Source: Neptunicella marina
GTDB lineage: Bacteria > Pseudomonadota > Gammaproteobacteria > Enterobacterales > Alteromonadaceae
Assembly: GCF_014270035.1 (NCBI RefSeq)
Contig: NZ_JACNEP010000012.1
Location: 1 to 64,000, forward strand
Length of the DNA: 64,000 nt
Direction: 5' to 3'
Part shown: one piece after another, positions 1 through 9,241 of the stretch
Layout of the letters: each line of letters begins with the position of its first letter
Position numbering within the stretch: the stretch's first letter is position 1
The notes under the pieces: generated by a model
What the model was told of the DNA's origin: nothing
The model's database searches: none
What the model saw: only the letters and a program-made list of their open reading frames with translations
Made by a program: the position numbers and the translations under genes

Positions 1-1
1 A

Positions 2-33
2 AAAATCCGATGACCTTACGATCATCGGATTTT
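2..33. terminator. Stem-loop, probable terminator at the window edge
   Basis: A perfect 12-bp inverted repeat (AAAATCCGATGA and its complement) encloses an 8-nt loop, with A-rich and T-rich outer arms on both sides. This is the form of a bidirectional rho-independent terminator. It probably ends a gene to the left of the window, and it could also act on the SapC-like gene, whose stop is about 78 bp away. Confidence 0.6.
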
Positions 34-110
34 GATCCTCTTATGCCGAATGTCAACTTCTTAACTGATCGGCATTAGCCATCAGGCTCCTTTTTTATTC
101 TAACTTTAAA

Positions 111-833
111 TTAGTTAGCGGCTTTTAAAGACAACATTTTCTTACGTGCAACACGTTGAATTTGTTGTAAAGAGTTCAAGTGAGCATAGATAGCTGGAAG
201 TACACCTTGTTTGCGAATTTCTTCAAACTCTTCTGCAGTCATTTTCGCCAGTTTTTCTTCATCGATACGGAAGATACCGTTAATATTGAAGTTCTGACCT
301 GATTCCAGTTTGACAGATAAGTCATTGGATACTAATAAATCTTTATCTTGCAAAAATTTAACGAAGTTAGCAGTAATTTGCATGTTTTCGATAAAGCGAC
401 CGGTTTGCTCGGTACGGTTTTTGAGGAATTCTGTTTGTTCACCTTTTTCATCAAATAAAGCTTCACCTTCATCACCCACTAATTCAGAGGCTTCGTCGAT
501 ACAAACCAGAAGCTCTTTACCTTCTTCATCCGCTTTAGCAATAGAAAAGGGGTAGTTACGTAAAGCCAGAGGTACATAAGGCTCATCCCAGTTACCTTCA
601 CCAACATACAGGTTCTCACCTGGTGTTAGTCCCATCAGAGTACAAGATACAAAACGCTCTGAATCCTGAGTTTCACGCACAAAGATAATTGGCAATTGAG
701 CTGAAACAGGTACGTATTCATGGATCACTACTGGAACCAGATGCTGTCCAGCGACATGTGAAAAAGTAGAGGATTGTTTTACTTTGGTTTGAGCGTGCTT
801 TTCTTTATTCAGCGGTGCGATTTGTTCAGACAT
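111..833 (-). CDS. SapC-like family protein
   Basis: This 240-aa soluble protein has no signal peptide or membrane segment. Its overall pattern (a central region with the motif LRNYPFSIA, then an acidic segment and a Lys-rich end) matches the SapC-like family (PF07277). The family is named after a Campylobacter S-layer-associated protein, and its biochemical role is not established. In marine gammaproteobacteria such genes often sit beside TonB receptors and tryptophan-halogenase-like genes in glycan loci, but here it stands alone. The start ATG at 833 opens directly into a Lys/Gln-rich leader and no better start is visible. The family call rests on pattern recall only. Confidence 0.72.
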   Translation of the reverse strand: MSEQIAPLNKEKHAQTKVKQSSTFSHVAGQHLVPVVIHEYVPVSAQLPIIFVRETQDSERFVSCTLMGLTPGENLYVGEGNWDEPYVPLALRNYPFSIAKADEEGKELLVCIDEASELVGDEGEALFDEKGEQTEFLKNRTEQTGRFIENMQITANFVKFLQDKDLLVSNDLSVKLESGQNFNINGIFRIDEEKLAKMTAEEFEEIRKQGVLPAIYAHLNSLQQIQRVARKKMLSLKAAN

Positions 834-1092
834 GTGAGCATGTTCCCTAATTCGTTATTGTGGCGCTATCCACGTTTAAAATTTACGGCCGCTATGAATA
901 ACAGAACTGAGCCATAAAAAAAAGGCTAATTTGGCGATAACCCCAATTAATTAGGCTTAGGCGTAAAAAAGCGCAGGTTTTGTGCAAAAAATGATGTTTT
1001 TATATTCAGGACGAATTGTTAAAGATGCTTGTAAGTTAATAGTTGATTAGGATACAAGTTAGTTAAACAAAGAGTTCTACGGTATTAAAATT

Positions 1093-1830
1093 ATGTCTTT
1101 TGCGCTCAAACAATCACAAAACATAGTTGTGCTAACCGGCGCAGGGATCTCTGCTGAATCGGGTATCGCCACATTTCGTGCTGCTGATGGATTATGGGAA
1201 AATAATCGTATAGAGGATGTTGCTTCTCCGGATGCTTTTAAGCGTAATCCAACTGTGGTTTATCAGTTTTACAACCTGCGTCGCCAGCAACTTTTATCGC
1301 AGGAGATTATGCCTAATATGGCGCATATTGCGCTTGCAAACTATCAGCGGCAAACTAAAAATAAACTGACAATAATTACGCAAAATATTGATAATCTTCA
1401 TGAAAGAGCTGGAAGTGAAAATGTTTTGCATATGCATGGCGAGTTATTAAAATCGCGTTGTGTGTATAGCGATAAGATTTATCAATGTAATGCTGACCTC
1501 ACCCTGGAGGACAGGTGTTCGTGTTGTCAGCCTCAGGCAGCTTTACGTCCCCACGTCGTATGGTTTGGCGAACAACCTTTATATTTACCTGAGATAGAAT
1601 TGGCGCTGCAACAAGCTGATGTGTTTATAGCCATTGGCACCTCTGGCAATGTTTATCCTGCAGCTGGGTTTGTCAATTTAGCTAAACAAATGGGCATAAC
1701 CACAGTCGAGGTCAATATTGAACCAGGTGATAATGCAGATTTGTTTGATGTCAGTTTAATAGGGAAGGCAAGTGAAGTTGTGCCACTACTTTTTCAACGG
1801 GACACAGTATCCCAACAATCAAGGAATTAA
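1093..1830 (+). CDS. cobB: NAD-dependent protein deacylase of the Sir2 family (CobB-like)
   Basis: This is a 245-aa sirtuin that removes acyl groups from protein lysines using NAD+. The NAD-binding motif GAGISAESGI is at about residues 16-25. The QNID motif is present, followed by the catalytic histidine in HMHGEL. Four cysteines for the structural zinc are in the CVYSDKIYQC and CSCC segments. The YNLRRQQL segment keeps the Tyr and Arg that in CobB and SIRT5-type enzymes bind succinyl-lysine, so desuccinylase activity is plausible. The gene is followed after only 2 bp by the exporter gene at 1833, which suggests co-transcription. Confidence 0.9.
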   Translation: MSFALKQSQNIVVLTGAGISAESGIATFRAADGLWENNRIEDVASPDAFKRNPTVVYQFYNLRRQQLLSQEIMPNMAHIALANYQRQTKNKLTIITQNIDNLHERAGSENVLHMHGELLKSRCVYSDKIYQCNADLTLEDRCSCCQPQAALRPHVVWFGEQPLYLPEIELALQQADVFIAIGTSGNVYPAAGFVNLAKQMGITTVEVNIEPGDNADLFDVSLIGKASEVVPLLFQRDTVSQQSRN

Positions 1831-1832
1831 AC

Positions 1833-2480
1833 GTGCTTGAGATGTTACAAGCCTATCAGGTTGAGTTTTTTACAATCGCATTAATCCATCTGCTGGCTGT
1901 TGCCAGTCCCGGCCCCGATTTTGCCATTGTGCTTCGTCACAGTGTGTTGTTTGGCCGCAGAGCCGCTTTAATTACCAGTGTGGGAATAGGCTTAGCCATA
2001 TTGTTACATGTGGCATACTCATTGTTAGGAATTGGGTTATTGATTCAAACGACACCCTGGATCTTTCACACCTTAACTATAATGGCAGCGGGCTATCTCG
2101 CGTTTATAGGTTTTTCTGCGTTAAAAAGCAGTGCCTCAAAGCAAAGCGTACACCAATCGTCACAGCATCAGCATATAAGTGATAAAAAGGCGTTTCTGCG
2201 TGGATTTTTAACTAATGGTCTTAATCCAAAAGCGACCTTGTTTTTTCTTTCCTTATTTGCGGTAGTAATTTCAAAACAAACACCGCTGGAAGTTAAATTG
2301 TTCTATGGAGGGTACTTAGCAACGGCAACAGGCGTGTGGTTTTGTCTGTTATCCTGCTTTTTGAGTTACAGTAAAGTACGTAATTTTATCAGCGCAAAAG
2401 GTTATTGGTTTGATCGAATTATGGGTGTTTTGCTAGTTACCTTAGCGGCCAAACTGGTGTTTGATAGTCTGGTTAAGTAA
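1833..2480 (+). CDS. LysE/RhtB-family amino-acid exporter
   Basis: This 215-aa inner-membrane protein has about six hydrophobic segments. Its N-terminal signature ASPGPDFAIVLRHS is characteristic of LysE/RhtB exporters, and a mid-protein GFLTNGLNPKA motif follows. The family exports amino acids such as homoserine, threonine or lysine, and the substrate here cannot be told. The annotated start is GTG at 1833, two bases after the sirtuin stop, and ATG at 1842 is an alternative. A terminator hairpin overlaps the stop codon, so the two-gene unit probably ends here. Confidence 0.85.
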   Translation: MLEMLQAYQVEFFTIALIHLLAVASPGPDFAIVLRHSVLFGRRAALITSVGIGLAILLHVAYSLLGIGLLIQTTPWIFHTLTIMAAGYLAFIGFSALKSSASKQSVHQSSQHQHISDKKAFLRGFLTNGLNPKATLFFLSLFAVVISKQTPLEVKLFYGGYLATATGVWFCLLSCFLSYSKVRNFISAKGYWFDRIMGVLLVTLAAKLVFDSLVK

Positions 2481-2501
2481 ATTAACCAGACTACTATTTT
2501 T
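2466..2501 (+). terminator. Rho-independent terminator after the LysE-type gene
   Basis: A perfect 11-bp inverted repeat (AGTCTGGTTAA and its complement, 2466-2476 and 2482-2492) has a 5-nt loop and is followed by a T-rich run. The 5' arm overlaps the last codons and stop of the exporter gene. Confidence 0.75.
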
Positions 2502-2533
2502 AGTGGGATTACTCGTAAATTATACTTGAATAT

Positions 2534-3220
2534 TTATGAACAATATTTGGTTCTTTTATTAAATGAGAATATCAACATGCCTAATAACATTAGCATCCAA
2601 ACCGAAGGTTCAGGAACGGTGGCTATTGAACGGTAAAGTAAAAAACCAATATCTCTGGAACCTGAGCCTGAATGGGTGGTATCAATATCCAGTACATCTT
2701 TCCATTCCCTATTTATTCCATATGGTAAAACTGAATTTGTTGGGGTAGAAGGACTGCCACCATTGGCATATAACAAAGCAACTGAGTCGGTGTTTAATGG
2801 ATCTATCACAACAGTGTATGTCCAATTGTTAGCGTTGTTAGCATTACCAAACAATGCTAAATTTTGTGCAATGGTTATTCCGGCAGTGTTACTGCATGTA
2901 ACATTATTTAATTGAGGCAAACACGTGTTCACACTCGGGTAAAAGAGTGCGTTAAGTAACAGCCCAATGTCACCGATACCGGCTAGAGTAAAGCCTTCAT
3001 AGGCACCACCTGCGGAGATTGCAGTGACTGTTTCGGCATAGGTAAGCGATGCCAATACATCCCATCTTAACCACTCTCTATTGTTTAATGTATCAACGAT
3101 TATTTGTGTAGAACCGTCATCATTACTCGATAATGCTCCGATCGAAATAAGCGTTGCTTGCGTGTTTAGTGACACGGTTAATAACAAACATAATGAAAGA
3201 GCTAATTTTATTTTTTTCAT
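2534..3220 (-). CDS. PEP-CTERM sorting-domain exported protein
   Basis: This 228-aa protein has an N-terminal signal peptide (Lys-rich start and hydrophobic core to about residue 23). At the C-terminus it has VPEP, then a hydrophobic helix, then a basic tail (about residues 202-228). This is the PEP-CTERM signal recognised by exosortase/EpsH systems. The middle contains WLRWD and a Gly/Asn-rich region resembling other short PEP-CTERM proteins, and its function is unknown. It is monocistronic. No exosortase gene lies in this window, so sorting would need one elsewhere. Confidence 0.8.
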   Translation of the reverse strand: MKKIKLALSLCLLLTVSLNTQATLISIGALSSNDDGSTQIIVDTLNNREWLRWDVLASLTYAETVTAISAGGAYEGFTLAGIGDIGLLLNALFYPSVNTCLPQLNNVTCSNTAGITIAQNLALFGNANNANNWTYTVVIDPLNTDSVALLYANGGSPSTPTNSVLPYGINREWKDVLDIDTTHSGSGSRDIGFLLYRSIATVPEPSVWMLMLLGMLIFSFNKRTKYCS

Positions 3221-3385
3221 TTTTCTTCCCTGCTAAAAATGGGCGGTCAAAAATTGAGCAGAAAAATAGTAGCAATTTCAGACGACATTTCAATGTTTTA
3301 TTATTTTTAGCTTGACTGGGGTAAATAATAGTGGACGAATGCTTGTTGGCGTGTGACTACATCGATTTGTTATAAAAGTATTGAT

Positions 3386-3410
3386 AAAAAAAGCTCCCCA
3401 AAAGGGGAGC
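3386..3410 (-). terminator. Rho-independent terminator for the GVGE-repeat gene
   Basis: A perfect 7-bp GC-rich stem (GCTCCCC/GGGGAGC, 3393-3410) has a 4-nt loop. On the minus strand it is followed by seven T residues. It lies about 27 bp downstream of the minus-strand gene that stops at 3437. Confidence 0.9.
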
Positions 3411-3436
3411 AACCAGGGGAATACCTGCAGCATTCT

Positions 3437-4054
3437 TTACTGCTGGGTTACACTTACTTCTCCAACGCCAACTTCGGCCTCTATTGAGTACTTGCCTTCG
3501 CCATGCCAGTTAATCTCTTCTGATACAAATGAACGCGATGACTGCTGGCCTTTAAAACCACTTAAACGGGCTTCACCAACACCGGATTCGAGGTTGATTT
3601 TTCGGTAATCTGAATTAGCAGTTTCAATGTGCAGTTCACCTACACCTAACTCGGCTTCAACATCAGCTTCAACCCCTGTCAAATGCGCTTCACCAACGCC
3701 CATATCCAGTTCAATATTTGCATCGCGAGGCACACTAATGTGCCAGGTTTGCTTTATATCGTCGCCATCCACTTCAAGATGCAAAGTATTATTGATTAAT
3801 TTTTGTTGCACTTTAATGTCATCCCAGTCGACGTGCCCAAACCATTTACTGTCTGCTTCTTCAACATTAATAGTGTAATTTACAAACTGGCCATCGTGAG
3901 TGCTTAGCTCAAACTCACCAACTCCTACTTCCAGTTTGATGGTGCTATTAGTATCAACGGTAATTTGCTCCTGAAATTGTTTATTTTCTTTGGCTAATGC
4001 GCCGCCTGTTACTAACATAATGCTTGCGGTTGCAACTAAGGTTAATGTTTTCAT
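3437..4054 (-). CDS. Exported GVGE-repeat (DUF4097-like) protein
   Basis: This 205-aa protein has a signal peptide (MKTLTLVATASIMLVTGGALA). Its body carries five copies of a GVGE motif, at about residues 44-47, 119-122, 137-140, 158-161 and 196-199. Each copy sits in a beta-strand-like stretch. The pattern resembles DUF4097/DUF2807-type right-handed beta-helix proteins thought to act at the envelope, but the exact family is not certain. I chose the ATG at 4054 because AAGGAAA precedes it at good spacing and the signal peptide begins there. An in-frame ATG at 4075 would add seven residues. The gene is alone, with a strong terminator. Confidence 0.75.
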   Translation of the reverse strand: MKTLTLVATASIMLVTGGALAKENKQFQEQITVDTNSTIKLEVGVGEFELSTHDGQFVNYTINVEEADSKWFGHVDWDDIKVQQKLINNTLHLEVDGDDIKQTWHISVPRDANIELDMGVGEAHLTGVEADVEAELGVGELHIETANSDYRKINLESGVGEARLSGFKGQQSSRSFVSEEINWHGEGKYSIEAEVGVGEVSVTQQ

Positions 4055-4341
4055 TTTGTGTTTTCCTTGTATCACCCGAATATTGTTTTAGCGGTGTTCA
4101 GTTTGTTTATGTTTCAATAATCTGCAAAGCCAATGCCAGCTTATAAAGTTAAATAAATACAATAGGTTACTTTATTTTCAATAGGGGATGACTTAGTTGT
4201 AATAAGTAAAAATGACTAACTTTTAGTTATTTAAACCATACACACCCGTTTAGCTGTAACCAATTGAAACGTAATTATCACTCTAATCTGCTAACGCATT
4301 TGATATACTAGTCGCGTGAAAAATTAAGATGGTTTAAAACG

Positions 4342-5097
4342 TTGTTAGAAAAATATCAGATTCACATTGGCGGCAGTGTAGAAAAGGCGCTCAAAGGTCA
4401 GTATGACCTGGATATAAAAAAGGTATTAACTGAAGCATGGCAGCATAACAAACAGGATAAGGGTATTTTGCTGTTAGGTATTTTCCTTACTGTAGCCATT
4501 AGTCTGGCGGCTATTTCGTTGTCGACTCCCTTTTCCAGCTTAGAACAGTTAATGTTGGCTCAGCGTCAGATGGACCCATTTTTAGCTTTATTAGTGACCC
4601 TGTTTATTACCCCAATCATGGCGGGGTTAAATATGATTGGAGTACGTAAAAGTTTGGGGGCACCTGTTCAGGTAAACGATTTATTTAAATACGTGCCATC
4701 AATTTTACTATTGGGGGTAACCGAACTGGCCGTTGGATTACTAGTTAATCTGGGGCTGAGTTTGTTGATTATTCCCGGTATCTATTTACTTATTACCACC
4801 GTATTTGCCATCCCTTTAGTCAGTGAAAAACGCGCAACACCTTTAAAAGCGATTTGGATATCGATAAGGGCTGTGAATCATAAATTACCTCAGTTTATTT
4901 TGCTGTTCCTTATTGTGATTGGTCTTATGTTGCTTTGTATATTGACGATGGGCATTGCCTATATTTGGGTAGGCCCCTTTTACTTTAATGTAAAAGGTGT
5001 GATTTATCGCAACCTGTTTGGTGCGGTGATTCGCTTTAATCAAAACAATGATAATAATAAGGGGCAGGGCAATAATGAATCCGTCTTTGAAGCCTAA
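4342..5097 (+). CDS. Uncharacterised integral membrane protein
   Basis: This 251-aa protein has a cytoplasmic leader of about 45 residues and then four to six hydrophobic segments. It lacks motifs I can assign. It resembles the broad class of polytopic proteins of unknown function related to the glycerophosphodiesterase membrane domain, but this is weak. The start is TTG at 4342, and no upstream ATG is in frame. Its 3' end overlaps the next gene by 23 bp, so the unit 4342-6516 is probably an operon with the glucosaminidase-like protein and the DUF2987-like protein. Confidence 0.6.
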   Translation: MLEKYQIHIGGSVEKALKGQYDLDIKKVLTEAWQHNKQDKGILLLGIFLTVAISLAAISLSTPFSSLEQLMLAQRQMDPFLALLVTLFITPIMAGLNMIGVRKSLGAPVQVNDLFKYVPSILLLGVTELAVGLLVNLGLSLLIIPGIYLLITTVFAIPLVSEKRATPLKAIWISIRAVNHKLPQFILLFLIVIGLMLLCILTMGIAYIWVGPFYFNVKGVIYRNLFGAVIRFNQNNDNNKGQGNNESVFEA

Positions 5098-5869
5098 TTC
5101 GATGCGTAAACATGCTTTTTCGTTAGTCTCGATTTTAGTTGTGGTGGTCGCTGCAATTTATCCTTTTCTGCAGCCCGCCCCAGAACCTAAGGTTAAGCCT
5201 TCGCCACAAGCTCAGAATATTCCTGACTTTGCCAAGTTCAAAAATATCAAAAATAAGAAAAAAGCATTTTTTAACTACTTGCGCCCAGAGTTGGAACATC
5301 AAAATCAGGTTATTAAACAAGATCGTGAGTTTGTTTTAACAATGTATCAAAAGTGGCTAAGTGAGACTCCATTGGATGATGAGCAGCAAAGCCGTCTGGA
5401 TGAAATCGCTGATACTTATCAACTGGAAAACTCTCCTCAGGAGGCATCGGAATGGAATATTCTGATGCGCCGTGTTGATACGATACCGGTCGAACTTACC
5501 TTGGTACAAGCCGCAAATGAATCCGCCTGGGGTACCTCACGTTTTGCCCAGAAAGGGTATAACTTTTTTGGGTTATGGTGTTATCGCAAGGGGTGTGGTT
5601 TTGTGCCGCGTCGTCGTGATGATGACGCAGAACACGAAGTGGCAAAATTTAGGGATTTAGAACACGCGGTTGGCGCTTATCTGCGAAATTTAAATACCTA
5701 CTATGCCTACACTGAATTGAGGATTATTCGTGCGGAATTGCGTCGTTTAAAACAGCCAATCACTGCAGAGGCTATTGCGCAGGGGTTAATTAACTATTCT
5801 ACGCGACGTGAAGAGTATGTAGATGAGTTAGTGGCAATGATCCGCCATAACCGGAAGTACATGAAATGA
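5075..5869 (+). CDS. bax: Bax-like glucosaminidase-domain protein
   Basis: This 264-aa protein has one N-terminal membrane anchor (about residues 10-30) and a glucosaminidase domain in its C-terminal half. The segment LTLVQAANESAWGTSRFA contains the catalytic Glu context of the family, and YNFFGLWCYRKGCGFVPRRR follows. The length and pattern match Escherichia coli Bax. Family members are predicted to cut the N-acetylglucosamine bond of peptidoglycan. The ATG at 5075 follows GGGGCAGGGC and is preferred to the in-frame ATG at 5048, and ATG 5102 is also possible. The 3' end overlaps the next gene by four bases. Confidence 0.8.
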   Translation: MNPSLKPNSMRKHAFSLVSILVVVVAAIYPFLQPAPEPKVKPSPQAQNIPDFAKFKNIKNKKKAFFNYLRPELEHQNQVIKQDREFVLTMYQKWLSETPLDDEQQSRLDEIADTYQLENSPQEASEWNILMRRVDTIPVELTLVQAANESAWGTSRFAQKGYNFFGLWCYRKGCGFVPRRRDDDAEHEVAKFRDLEHAVGAYLRNLNTYYAYTELRIIRAELRRLKQPITAEAIAQGLINYSTRREEYVDELVAMIRHNRKYMK

Positions 5870-6516
5870 AGTTGTCTTTAGTTGGATTAATGTCACTGTT
5901 ATTACCCTTTTTCGCCACTGCTGAAACTCTTAAACTGGAATATGCCACGTTTTATTCTCATCTTCGCAAAATAGACGATGAAGCACTGAATAAACTGCAG
6001 TTTGCCTTCGGATTTAAGCATGTGGGAGAAAATCGCTTATGCCAGATTGGTAAAGCACTTATTCATACTCAGAAGGTGGATTTGCCGGTTGACGTTTCAT
6101 CTTCTCAGCGTTTTACCTTACCCACTGAGAAGGCTTTAAAACTGGCGCGAGCAGAAGTTCAACTGGATATAGTTGAGCCCGTTAACCAGTGTGATATGTC
6201 GGTTAAAATTGAAGCCAAAACGGGACTGCTAAAAGATTCACTGTCTAAAAGTGAAATAGTGATGTTAATGGCGCAGTTTGATGAATTTTATAGTGATATG
6301 GGCAGTTTTTTGTCGTTTTTAATGCCTAAACCTGATGGTTTGTTGTTCGAATTCAGTCAAAAGCAAGCCGTAACAGTTTATGGTTTAAGCCAACCGGAAT
6401 TGAAGTGGAAAGGAGAGCAGTTATTTGTAGCCCGGGAAGCCATTGAAAAAATGAAAGGCAAGTTAAGTTTTAACCTGCCTCCACAAAGTATTACCGCACA
6501 TATTAACCAAGATTAA
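5866..6516 (+). CDS. Exported DUF2987-like protein
   Basis: This 216-aa protein has a clear signal peptide ([20 protein letters not shown]) and a mixed alpha/beta body with two cysteines. I recognise the general pattern of the DUF2987 family, periplasmic proteins of unknown function in Vibrio, Shewanella and relatives. Its ATG overlaps the stop of the upstream glucosaminidase-like gene (ATGA), which implies translational coupling. Its 3' end overlaps the end of convergent ttcA by 14 bp. Confidence 0.6.
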   Translation: MKLSLVGLMSLLLPFFATAETLKLEYATFYSHLRKIDDEALNKLQFAFGFKHVGENRLCQIGKALIHTQKVDLPVDVSSSQRFTLPTEKALKLARAEVQLDIVEPVNQCDMSVKIEAKTGLLKDSLSKSEIVMLMAQFDEFYSDMGSFLSFLMPKPDGLLFEFSQKQAVTVYGLSQPELKWKGEQLFVAREAIEKMKGKLSFNLPPQSITAHINQD

Positions 6517-7408
6517 TGATTTGAACTGAATTATCCTTAGTTGTTTGCGACTGAGGAAATTCAGGCTGGTCAAAAGCCGTGTCACCGCCTTCAAAAGGGG
6601 TATCCTGCGTTTTAAGCGACTTAAAATCGAACAAATTGGCGTCGGCCAGATGTGATGGCGCAACATTTTGCAGACTCCTGGCCATGCTTTCTATGCGTCC
6701 CGGGAAACGTTTGTCCCAGTCCTGTAACATTAATTTAATTGCTTTACGTTGCAGGTTTTCCTGCGAGCCACATAAGTTACAAGGAATGATCGGGAATTCC
6801 ACTAATTGAGAATATTGTTCGATATCTTTTTCGGTGCAGTATGCCAGTGGACGAATTACCATTTGCTTGCCGTCATCACTCACCAGTTTCGGTGGCATAG
6901 ATTTCAATTTCCCACCATGAAACATATTTAAAAACAGGGTTTCCAGCATATCATCGCGGTGATGACCCAGAGCAATTTTGGTGGCGCCTAACTCAGTGGC
7001 GGTGCGATATAAAATGCCACGACGTAACCGGGAGCACAATGAGCAGGTGGTTTTACCTTCAGGAATTTTATCTTTAACAATAGAGTAGGTGTCTTCTTCG
7101 ACGATTTTATATTCCACACCGAGTGTATTGAGATACTCCGGCAAAATATGCTCGGGAAAACCAGGTTGTTTTTGATCCAGATTTACCGCGACGATATCAA
7201 AGTGAATGGGTGCCAGCTTTTTTAAAAATAACAAAATATCCAGCAGGGTGTAACTGTCTTTTCCTCCGGACAGGCACACCATAACTTTGTCGCCATCTTC
7301 AATCATATTAAAGTCAGCAATCGCTTTTCCGACGCCACGACGCAATCGTTTCTGCAATTTATTGAAACTGTACTTTTGTTTTGCTAATAATTCGTCGATT
7401 TTGCTCAT
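6503..7408 (-). CDS. ttcA: tRNA 2-thiocytidine(32) synthetase TtcA
   Basis: TtcA activates C32 of certain tRNAs with ATP and inserts sulfur using a [4Fe-4S] cluster. The 301-aa protein shows the PP-loop SGGKDS at about residues 38-43 and two CxxC motifs (CSLC and CNLC) for the cluster. [16 protein letters not shown] matches the family core. The ATG at 7408 follows AGGGG and is chosen over a longer in-frame start at 7435. The C-terminal tail (about 40 residues, acidic and Gln-rich) is longer than the E. coli core. The gene is monocistronic, and its 3' end overlaps that of the convergent gene. Confidence 0.95.
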   Translation of the reverse strand: MSKIDELLAKQKYSFNKLQKRLRRGVGKAIADFNMIEDGDKVMVCLSGGKDSYTLLDILLFLKKLAPIHFDIVAVNLDQKQPGFPEHILPEYLNTLGVEYKIVEEDTYSIVKDKIPEGKTTCSLCSRLRRGILYRTATELGATKIALGHHRDDMLETLFLNMFHGGKLKSMPPKLVSDDGKQMVIRPLAYCTEKDIEQYSQLVEFPIIPCNLCGSQENLQRKAIKLMLQDWDKRFPGRIESMARSLQNVAPSHLADANLFDFKSLKTQDTPFEGGDTAFDQPEFPQSQTTKDNSVQIINLG

Positions 7409-7499
7409 AGCTACCCCTAAATTTGCGGGGCGCATTATACCTGAACTGCCTGAAAAGGAAATGCGCAGCCACAGGTATGACAGCGCATGAACTATGCCG

Positions 7500-8429
7500 T
7501 TATTTTAGAGGGGACTCAAATCCTTCTGGTTTTACAGTAAGTACATCACAATCCAGAGAATCAATGACGTGTTCTGCTGTATTACCAATGAGAGCGGCTG
7601 AGATACCTGTTCTGCCCACGGTACCAATAATAACCAGCTCTGCATTAATGTCTTTGGCTACCATAGGGATAACGCTCTCTGGTAAGCCTTCATTTACATG
7701 ATTGTTACTCAGATCAAACTGATGCTTTTCGGCAAATTCACGTAATGATTGTTTGTGATAATCACGCACCGTTTCATTGTAGTTTTGTGGATCAAACTCA
7801 GGAATTTCTATTGCAATATTTACCGGCGTGCCGGGATAAGCATTAACCAGATGAACATTTGCATTAAGTGTACTGGCGACACTTTTACTTATGCTGGCCA
7901 GTTTGTCATTTAATGCTCTGTGTTCGTCATCTTCGGTTCCGGCGCTAATTGCACACAAAATATTGCCTTTCTCTGGCCAATCCTGTTCTTTTACCAATAA
8001 TACCGGACAGGGGCATTTTCGAATCAAATGCCAGTCTGTTGGGGTAAATACCACTGCCTTTAATACACTGTGTTCATGTGTACCCTTGACGACCAGATCA
8101 TATGTGCCCTGAATAACTTCATGAATGATGCTTTCAAAGGGCCGATTGTGCCATACCACCTTAATATCGATGCTTAATGACGGATCGGGTTGGTAACTGG
8201 CGATGACAGACTCCAGCCACTGGGTTCTGTCTTCGACCACCGATTGACGCATTGCTTCGCGTTCGGTAACGGACAACATGGTTGTCATTTCATAAGAAAA
8301 GTCATAAATGGTGAGCAGTGCAGTAATGCTTGCGCCGGATTTTCCAGCAATGTGTAATGCACGTTTCAGCGATTTTTGCTGCTCTGTGGCGGGGTCTATT
8401 ACTGCGAGTAGCTTTTGATATTTCATCAT
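7500..8429 (-). CDS. uspE: Universal stress protein E
   Basis: This 309-aa protein consists of two tandem Usp domains, as in E. coli UspE. Each contains a strand-helix core, and the second carries the ATP-binding-like [18 protein letters not shown] near residues 270-287. UspE is a cytoplasmic stress protein whose gene lies next to fnr in many gammaproteobacteria, as it does here. GGAGC precedes the ATG at 8429. An FNR-like box is centred about 88 bp upstream of the start, so oxygen-responsive control is likely. Confidence 0.93.
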   Translation of the reverse strand: MMKYQKLLAVIDPATEQQKSLKRALHIAGKSGASITALLTIYDFSYEMTTMLSVTEREAMRQSVVEDRTQWLESVIASYQPDPSLSIDIKVVWHNRPFESIIHEVIQGTYDLVVKGTHEHSVLKAVVFTPTDWHLIRKCPCPVLLVKEQDWPEKGNILCAISAGTEDDEHRALNDKLASISKSVASTLNANVHLVNAYPGTPVNIAIEIPEFDPQNYNETVRDYHKQSLREFAEKHQFDLSNNHVNEGLPESVIPMVAKDINAELVIIGTVGRTGISAALIGNTAEHVIDSLDCDVLTVKPEGFESPLK

Positions 8430-8510
8430 AGTAAAGCTCCTGATTGCATGAATTAATCTTGCTTTATCATCAGTCTAAGCTTTCGAAGGTGGATAATCCA
8501 CCCCGAAACT

Positions 8511-8524
8511 ATGATGTATATCAA
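8511..8524. promoter_or_regulatory. FNR-type operator upstream of uspE
   Basis: The sequence ATGATGTATATCAA matches the FNR/Anr consensus TTGATnnnnATCAA at nine of ten defined positions. It lies between fnr and uspE, and transcription of uspE runs leftward from it. A minus-strand TAGACT at 8477-8472 could be the -10 box. That would place the site near -52, about one helical turn from the usual class II position. Confidence 0.6.
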
Positions 8525-8528
8525 TAAT

Positions 8529-9212
8529 TTAGTCAGCCAGAGTTGGAACCAGTAAATTAATCAGTTTGCCTTCAACTGAGATTTTGCCGTCTTTTTGTAG
8601 CTGGGTCAGAATACGGCTGACAGTTTCAATAGATAAACCAAGGTAGTTGCCAATTTCACTACGCGTCATACTTAATCGAAATGAAGTGGGTGAAAAGCCA
8701 CGATCGCCAAAACGATGGCCTAAACTCGCTAGAAAGTGGCTCAGACGTTCATTGGCTGTATATTTATTTAGCACCATCAAAGCTTCCTGATTCTGGCAAA
8801 GCATACCACTCATGGTGCGACTTAACTGTTGACGTAATTTGGGAAACATTTCGCCTAGTTCATCCAACGAGCTGTAGGGTAACTCACACACCATTGAGGT
8901 TTCTAAAGCTTCGGCAAAACTTGGATGGGTTTTATTATGGATAGCGTCAAAACCAATGACATCACCAGGCAAATGAAATGCGGTAATCTGCTCTTGTCCG
9001 TCTTCTGACAGAATAAAGGACTTAAAAGAGCCTGAGCGAACAGCATATAGTGAATGTAAGGGCTGTCCTGCTTCAAACAAACGCTGACGTCTGTGATATG
9101 GATTTTTACGCACGATAATGTCATCGAGCTTTTCAATTTCTTTTAACTCAAAGGAATAGGGCAGACATAGCTGACTAAAATGGCATTGTTGGCAACAAAG
9201 TTGGTTTTGCAT
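8529..9212 (-). CDS. fnr: FNR-type oxygen-sensing transcriptional regulator
   Basis: This 227-aa Crp/Fnr-family activator has an N-terminal cluster of cysteines in CCQQCHFSQLC. A distal cysteine lies in TSMVCELP, as in E. coli FNR, where four Cys hold an oxygen-sensitive [4Fe-4S] cluster. The C-terminal helix-turn-helix (RSEIGNYLGLSIETVSRIL) keeps the E-xx-SR recognition residues that read TTGAT. The ATG at 9212 follows AAAGGA and is preferred to GTG at 9236. The gene lies 29 bp downstream of the TauE/DsbD2-like gene, at the end of the cbb3 assembly cluster, so it may be co-transcribed with it. Confidence 0.93.
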   Translation of the reverse strand: MQNQLCCQQCHFSQLCLPYSFELKEIEKLDDIIVRKNPYHRRQRLFEAGQPLHSLYAVRSGSFKSFILSEDGQEQITAFHLPGDVIGFDAIHNKTHPSFAEALETSMVCELPYSSLDELGEMFPKLRQQLSRTMSGMLCQNQEALMVLNKYTANERLSHFLASLGHRFGDRGFSPTSFRLSMTRSEIGNYLGLSIETVSRILTQLQKDGKISVEGKLINLLVPTLAD

Positions 9213-9241
9213 CCTGAATTCCTTTGGGTTTACCACACTGG

